This document shows, in pieces, positions 61,112 through 64,000 of a stretch of 64,000 nucleotides of DNA. The DNA comes from an uncultured Prevotella sp. GTDB lineage: Bacteria > Bacteroidota > Bacteroidia > Bacteroidales > Bacteroidaceae. The position numbers and the translations under genes are program-made. The first letter of the stretch is position 1. The number at the start of each line of letters is the position of its first letter. Location of the stretch: the NCBI GenBank assembly GCA_905196835.1, contig CAJJWN010000015.1:3716-67715 (forward strand), written 5' to 3'. The notes below the pieces were generated by a model. It was given only the letters and a program-made list of their open reading frames with translations. It was not told the origin of the DNA and searched no databases.

Positions 61112-63406
61112 ATGGTAAACATTACAAAAGAAGCCGCACTCGAATACCACAGCAGCGGCAAACCCGGAAAAATCGAAGTAAAGCCCACCAAGCCTTACAG
61201 TACGCAAACCGACCTCAGCCTTGCCTACTCGCCTGGAGTGGCATTCCCGTGTCTCGAGATACAGAAGACCCCTGACGACGTTTACAAGTACACCGACAAG
61301 GGCAATCTCGTGGCCGTAATCAGTAACGGCACAGCAGTGCTCGGCCTCGGCGACATCGGCGCAATGAGCGGAAAGCCTGTAATGGAAGGAAAGGGCTTGC
61401 TGTTCAAAATCTATGGAGGCATCGACGTGTTCGACATCGAAGTGGCCGAGAAAGACCCGGAGAAGTTTTGCGAAGCCGTGGAGCGCATCGCCCCAACCTT
61501 CGGAGGCATCAACCTCGAGGACATCAAGGCACCCGAATGCTTTTACATAGAGGAAAGGCTGAAGCGTACGCTCGACATTCCCGTGATGCACGACGACCAG
61601 CACGGCACGGCCATCATCTCCGCCGCCGGACTGAAGAACGCCCTCGAAGTGGCGGGAAAGGACATCGCGGATGTTAAAATCGTTGTCAACGGCGCAGGAG
61701 CGGCGGCCATATCGTGCACAAAGCTCTACATGGCGCTCGGCGCGAAGAAGGAGAACATCGTAATGCTCGACTCCAAAGGCGTCATCACCAGCGACCGCGA
61801 GAACCTTACCGAGCAGAAACGACTCTTCGCTACCGACCGCCGCGACATACACACGCTCGAAGAAGCCGTGAAAGGTGCAGACGTATTCGTAGGCCTTTCA
61901 AAAGGCAACGTGCTCACTCAGGACATGGTGCGCTCAATGGCCGACAAGCCTATCGTATTCGCACTGGCTAACCCCGTGCCTGAAATATCATACGAGGACG
62001 CCATGGCGAGCCGCCCCGACGTGCTGATGAGCACCGGCCGCTCCGACTATCCCAACCAAATCAACAACGTCATCGGCTTCCCTTACATATTCCGCGGCGC
62101 GCTCGACGTTCACGCAACGGCCATTAACGAAGAGATGAAGATGGCCGCCGTACACGCCATAGCCGACCTGGCAAAGCAGCCCGTGCCCGATGTTGTGAAC
62201 GACGTGTACCAGGTGAACAAGCTAACCTTCGGCCCGTCATACTTCATACCGAAACCCGTTGACCCACGCCTCATCACCGAAGTGTCGGCCGCCGTGGCAA
62301 AGGCCGCAATAGAAAGCGGAGTGGCGCGCACCACAATAACCGACTGGGACGAGTACAAGAACCGTCTGCGCGAAATGCTGGGACAGGAAACCAAGCTGAC
62401 GCAGAAGCTCTACGACACGGCGCGCAAGCACCCGCAGCGCGTGGTCTTCGCCGAAGGCATACACCCGACGATGCTCAAGGCCGCCGTGCAGGCCAAGAAC
62501 GAAGGCATCTGCCACCCCATCCTGCTGGGCAACGACGAGCGCATTGCCAAGCTGGCAAAGGAACTTGACCTAAGCCTCGACGGCATTGAAATAGTCAACC
62601 TGCGCCACGACCGCGAGAACGACCGCCGCGAACGCTACGCACGCATACTGGCCGACAAGCGCCAGCGTCAAGGCTACACGTTCCAGGAAGCCAACGACAA
62701 GATGTTCGAGCGCAACTACTTCGGCATGATGATGGTAGAGACGGGCGACGCCGACGCGTTCATAACGGGCTTGTACACAAAGTATTCCAACACCATCAAG
62801 GTAGCAAAGGAGGTCATCGGCATACAGCCCGAGTACAAGCACTTCGGCACGATGCACATCATCAACTCGAAGAAGGGTGTGCTCTATCTGGCCGACACGC
62901 TCATCAACCGACTGCCCGACAAAGACGTGCTCGTTGACATTGCGCGCCTCTCGGCCAACACCGTGCGCTTCTTCAACGACGAGCCTCACATCGCCATGAT
63001 AAGCTACTCTAACTTCGGAACCGACGAGGTGGGCAACCCGGCCGAAGTGCACGCCGCCGTGGAAGAGATGCAGCAGCGTTACCCCGACCTCGCCATCGAC
63101 GGCGAGATGCAGGTGAACTTCGCCCTTAACAGCAGGCTGCGCGATGCCAAATACCCCTTCACCCGTCTGAAGGGCAAAGACGTCAACACGCTGGTTTTCC
63201 CCAACCTCTCCAGCGCAAACAGTTCGTACAAGCTGCTCCAGGCACTCAACCCCGACGCCGAAATAATCGGCCCAATCCAGATGGGACTGAACAAGCCAAT
63301 CCACTTCACCGACTTCGAGTGCTCCGTGCGCGACGTGGTGAACATCACCGCAGTAGCCGTAATCGATGCTTACGTGCAGAAAATCATGGAGAACATCAAC
63401 AAGTGA
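61112..63406 (+). CDS. maeB: NADP-dependent malic enzyme with phosphotransacetylase-like domain
   Basis: 764 residues, the large MaeB type. Residues 1-420 are malic enzyme: [68 protein letters not shown] and [34 protein letters not shown]. Residues about 430-764 resemble phosphate acetyltransferase ([36 protein letters not shown]), thought to act in allosteric control by acetyl-CoA rather than catalysis. It makes pyruvate and NADPH from malate. Confidence 0.97.
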   Translation: MVNITKEAALEYHSSGKPGKIEVKPTKPYSTQTDLSLAYSPGVAFPCLEIQKTPDDVYKYTDKGNLVAVISNGTAVLGLGDIGAMSGKPVMEGKGLLFKIYGGIDVFDIEVAEKDPEKFCEAVERIAPTFGGINLEDIKAPECFYIEERLKRTLDIPVMHDDQHGTAIISAAGLKNALEVAGKDIADVKIVVNGAGAAAISCTKLYMALGAKKENIVMLDSKGVITSDRENLTEQKRLFATDRRDIHTLEEAVKGADVFVGLSKGNVLTQDMVRSMADKPIVFALANPVPEISYEDAMASRPDVLMSTGRSDYPNQINNVIGFPYIFRGALDVHATAINEEMKMAAVHAIADLAKQPVPDVVNDVYQVNKLTFGPSYFIPKPVDPRLITEVSAAVAKAAIESGVARTTITDWDEYKNRLREMLGQETKLTQKLYDTARKHPQRVVFAEGIHPTMLKAAVQAKNEGICHPILLGNDERIAKLAKELDLSLDGIEIVNLRHDRENDRRERYARILADKRQRQGYTFQEANDKMFERNYFGMMMVETGDADAFITGLYTKYSNTIKVAKEVIGIQPEYKHFGTMHIINSKKGVLYLADTLINRLPDKDVLVDIARLSANTVRFFNDEPHIAMISYSNFGTDEVGNPAEVHAAVEEMQQRYPDLAIDGEMQVNFALNSRLRDAKYPFTRLKGKDVNTLVFPNLSSANSSYKLLQALNPDAEIIGPIQMGLNKPIHFTDFECSVRDVVNITAVAVIDAYVQKIMENINK

Positions 63407-63434
63407 CAACGCCGCTCATGGCGCATACACCAAT

Positions 63435-63471
63435 GAAACGGGCTTGCCGTAATGGCAGGCCCGTTTCGTTA
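63435..63471 (+). terminator. Intrinsic terminator of maeB
   Basis: GAAACGGGCTTGCC (63435-63448) pairs with GGCAGGCCCGTTTC (63454-63467) with one wobble; GTTATT follows. 28 nt after the stop. Confidence 0.75.
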
Positions 63472-63590
63472 TTATAGGCACATCGCTCCAACCGTCCACA
63501 TTTGAGAAACATGACATATCGCTTTTTCATACAAATAAAAAAATGAAGCGCCCACTCGTTCCGGCGGATTTGCAACTCGTTCCTTTCGTT

Positions 63591-63744
63591 CCGGCGGATT
63601 TGCAATCCGCCGGTTCTTACTATAAGGATTTGTAATCCGCTTGACAGTCCCTTGCTTGCTGCAACCAAGCCGTTGGCGTAGTCGGTTTAATCGGATTGCA
63701 AATCCTTATAGTATATTTCGGCGGATTGCAAATCACGCCGAAAC
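63591..63744. repeat. GGATTTGCAATCC-type composite repeat, subtype B, copy 1
   Basis: CCGGCGGATTTGCAATCCGCCGG, CTATAAGGATTTGTAATCCGC, a 50-nt loop, CGGATTGCAAATCCTTATAG and CGGCGGATTGCAAATCACGCCG. Left and right halves are reverse complements, so the whole element can fold into one long hairpin with two internal palindromes. A fragment of the left module precedes it at 63561. Confidence 0.88.
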
Positions 63745-63858
63745 ACGGAGACCTTTTGAAACGCAGAGGTCACGCCGAAACATAAAGAAAATGCAGGCAA
63801 TCCGCCCCAGTCGTTCTCCCAATAGTGTAAATCATAATGGCACGATAACCGTCTCGTT

Positions 63859-64000
63859 CCGCCGGATTTGCAATCCGGCGGTTCTTACTATAAGGATTTG
63901 CAATCCGCTTGACAGTTCCTTGTTTGCAGCAACCAAGCCGTTGGTGTAGTCGGTTTAATCGGATTGCAAATCCTTATAGTATATTTCGGCGGATTGCAAA
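63859..64000. repeat. GGATTTGCAATCC-type composite repeat, subtype B, copy 2 (cut by window end)
   Basis: Same layout as copy 1, 268 nt further on, with a compensatory change in the first palindrome (GCCGG/CCGGC instead of GGCGG/CCGCC). The loop is shared apart from about five substitutions. The right end lies beyond base 64000. Confidence 0.85.

Noticed and set aside
63591..63949. ORFs reading RICNPL.../RITNPYS... over GGATTTGCAATCC repeats (also at 8297-8548 and 13923-14261).
   Set aside because: They are translations of palindromic repeats: the same peptide appears on both strands and in several places.

Overview
The window is chromosomal DNA of a Bacteroidota bacterium, most likely a Prevotella-like member of the Bacteroidales. 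The evidence is a SusC/SusD polysaccharide-utilization locus, lipoproteins with SusD-type lipoboxes, DUF4143 ATPases, and several textbook Bacteroidota promoters (TTTG, 19-21 nt, TAnnTTTG) read by eye at both strands. Coding density is ordinary; there is no phage, integron, CRISPR array, rRNA or tRNA that I can see. Base composition looks close to balanced apart from an AT-rich gap at 5470-6238.

Layout. 1-4711: end of a SlyD-type prolyl isomerase, aroC, a candidate small RNA, a TraB/GumN protein and the pyrDK pair. 4996-13758: an XRE regulator, holA, a restriction-R-N-terminal-like protein, a DjlA-like J protein, a DprA-like protein, a class III Fic protein and a TonB-dependent outer-membrane protein. 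14639-18769: two hexapeptide acyltransferases separated by what looks like a long structured RNA, a decayed DUF4143 ATPase and an unknown membrane protein. 18785-23962: a complete TPP-riboswitch-controlled thiamine operon (thiDE fusion, thiC, thi4, second thiE) that uses a Thi4 thiazole synthase. 23982-28255: a DUF4377 lipoprotein, a sugar MFS transporter, and a zinc-ribbon/Nif3 pair. 28509-40574: a PUL (GH99-like, SusD, SusC, GH2 with malectin domain, GH29). 41015-48135: a secreted nuclease, a tiny ORF, aguAB for putrescine synthesis, a ZIP transporter, two unknowns and an intact DUF4143 ATPase. 48192-57632: CDF and AmpG-like transporters, a very large GT2/DUF4922/SpoIID fusion, GtrA and CDP-alcohol transferase membrane proteins, DUF4301. 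57923-63406: a RelA-type (p)ppGpp synthetase, a TetR regulator and malic enzyme with a phosphotransacetylase-like tail.

The most distinctive feature is what lies between the genes. Three repeat families fill the gaps. (1) Long inverted repeats whose arms are 7- or 8-nt tandem repeats rich in TAA/TGA; they sit at gene 3' ends, often supply the stop codon, and have stops in every frame. One such repeat appears to have been read through to form the linker of the ThiD-ThiE fusion. (2) Clusters of paired AAAGGCCNNC-type units whose stems co-vary between loci, nearly always just downstream of a stop codon. (3) 140-150-nt composites of GGATTTGCAATCC-type palindromes. Two DUF4143 ATPase loci each have a triplet of locus-specific direct repeats spaced exactly 32 and 33 nt apart.

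Functions rest on family motifs read from the translations; repeat and RNA claims rest on sequence read by eye and were not computed.
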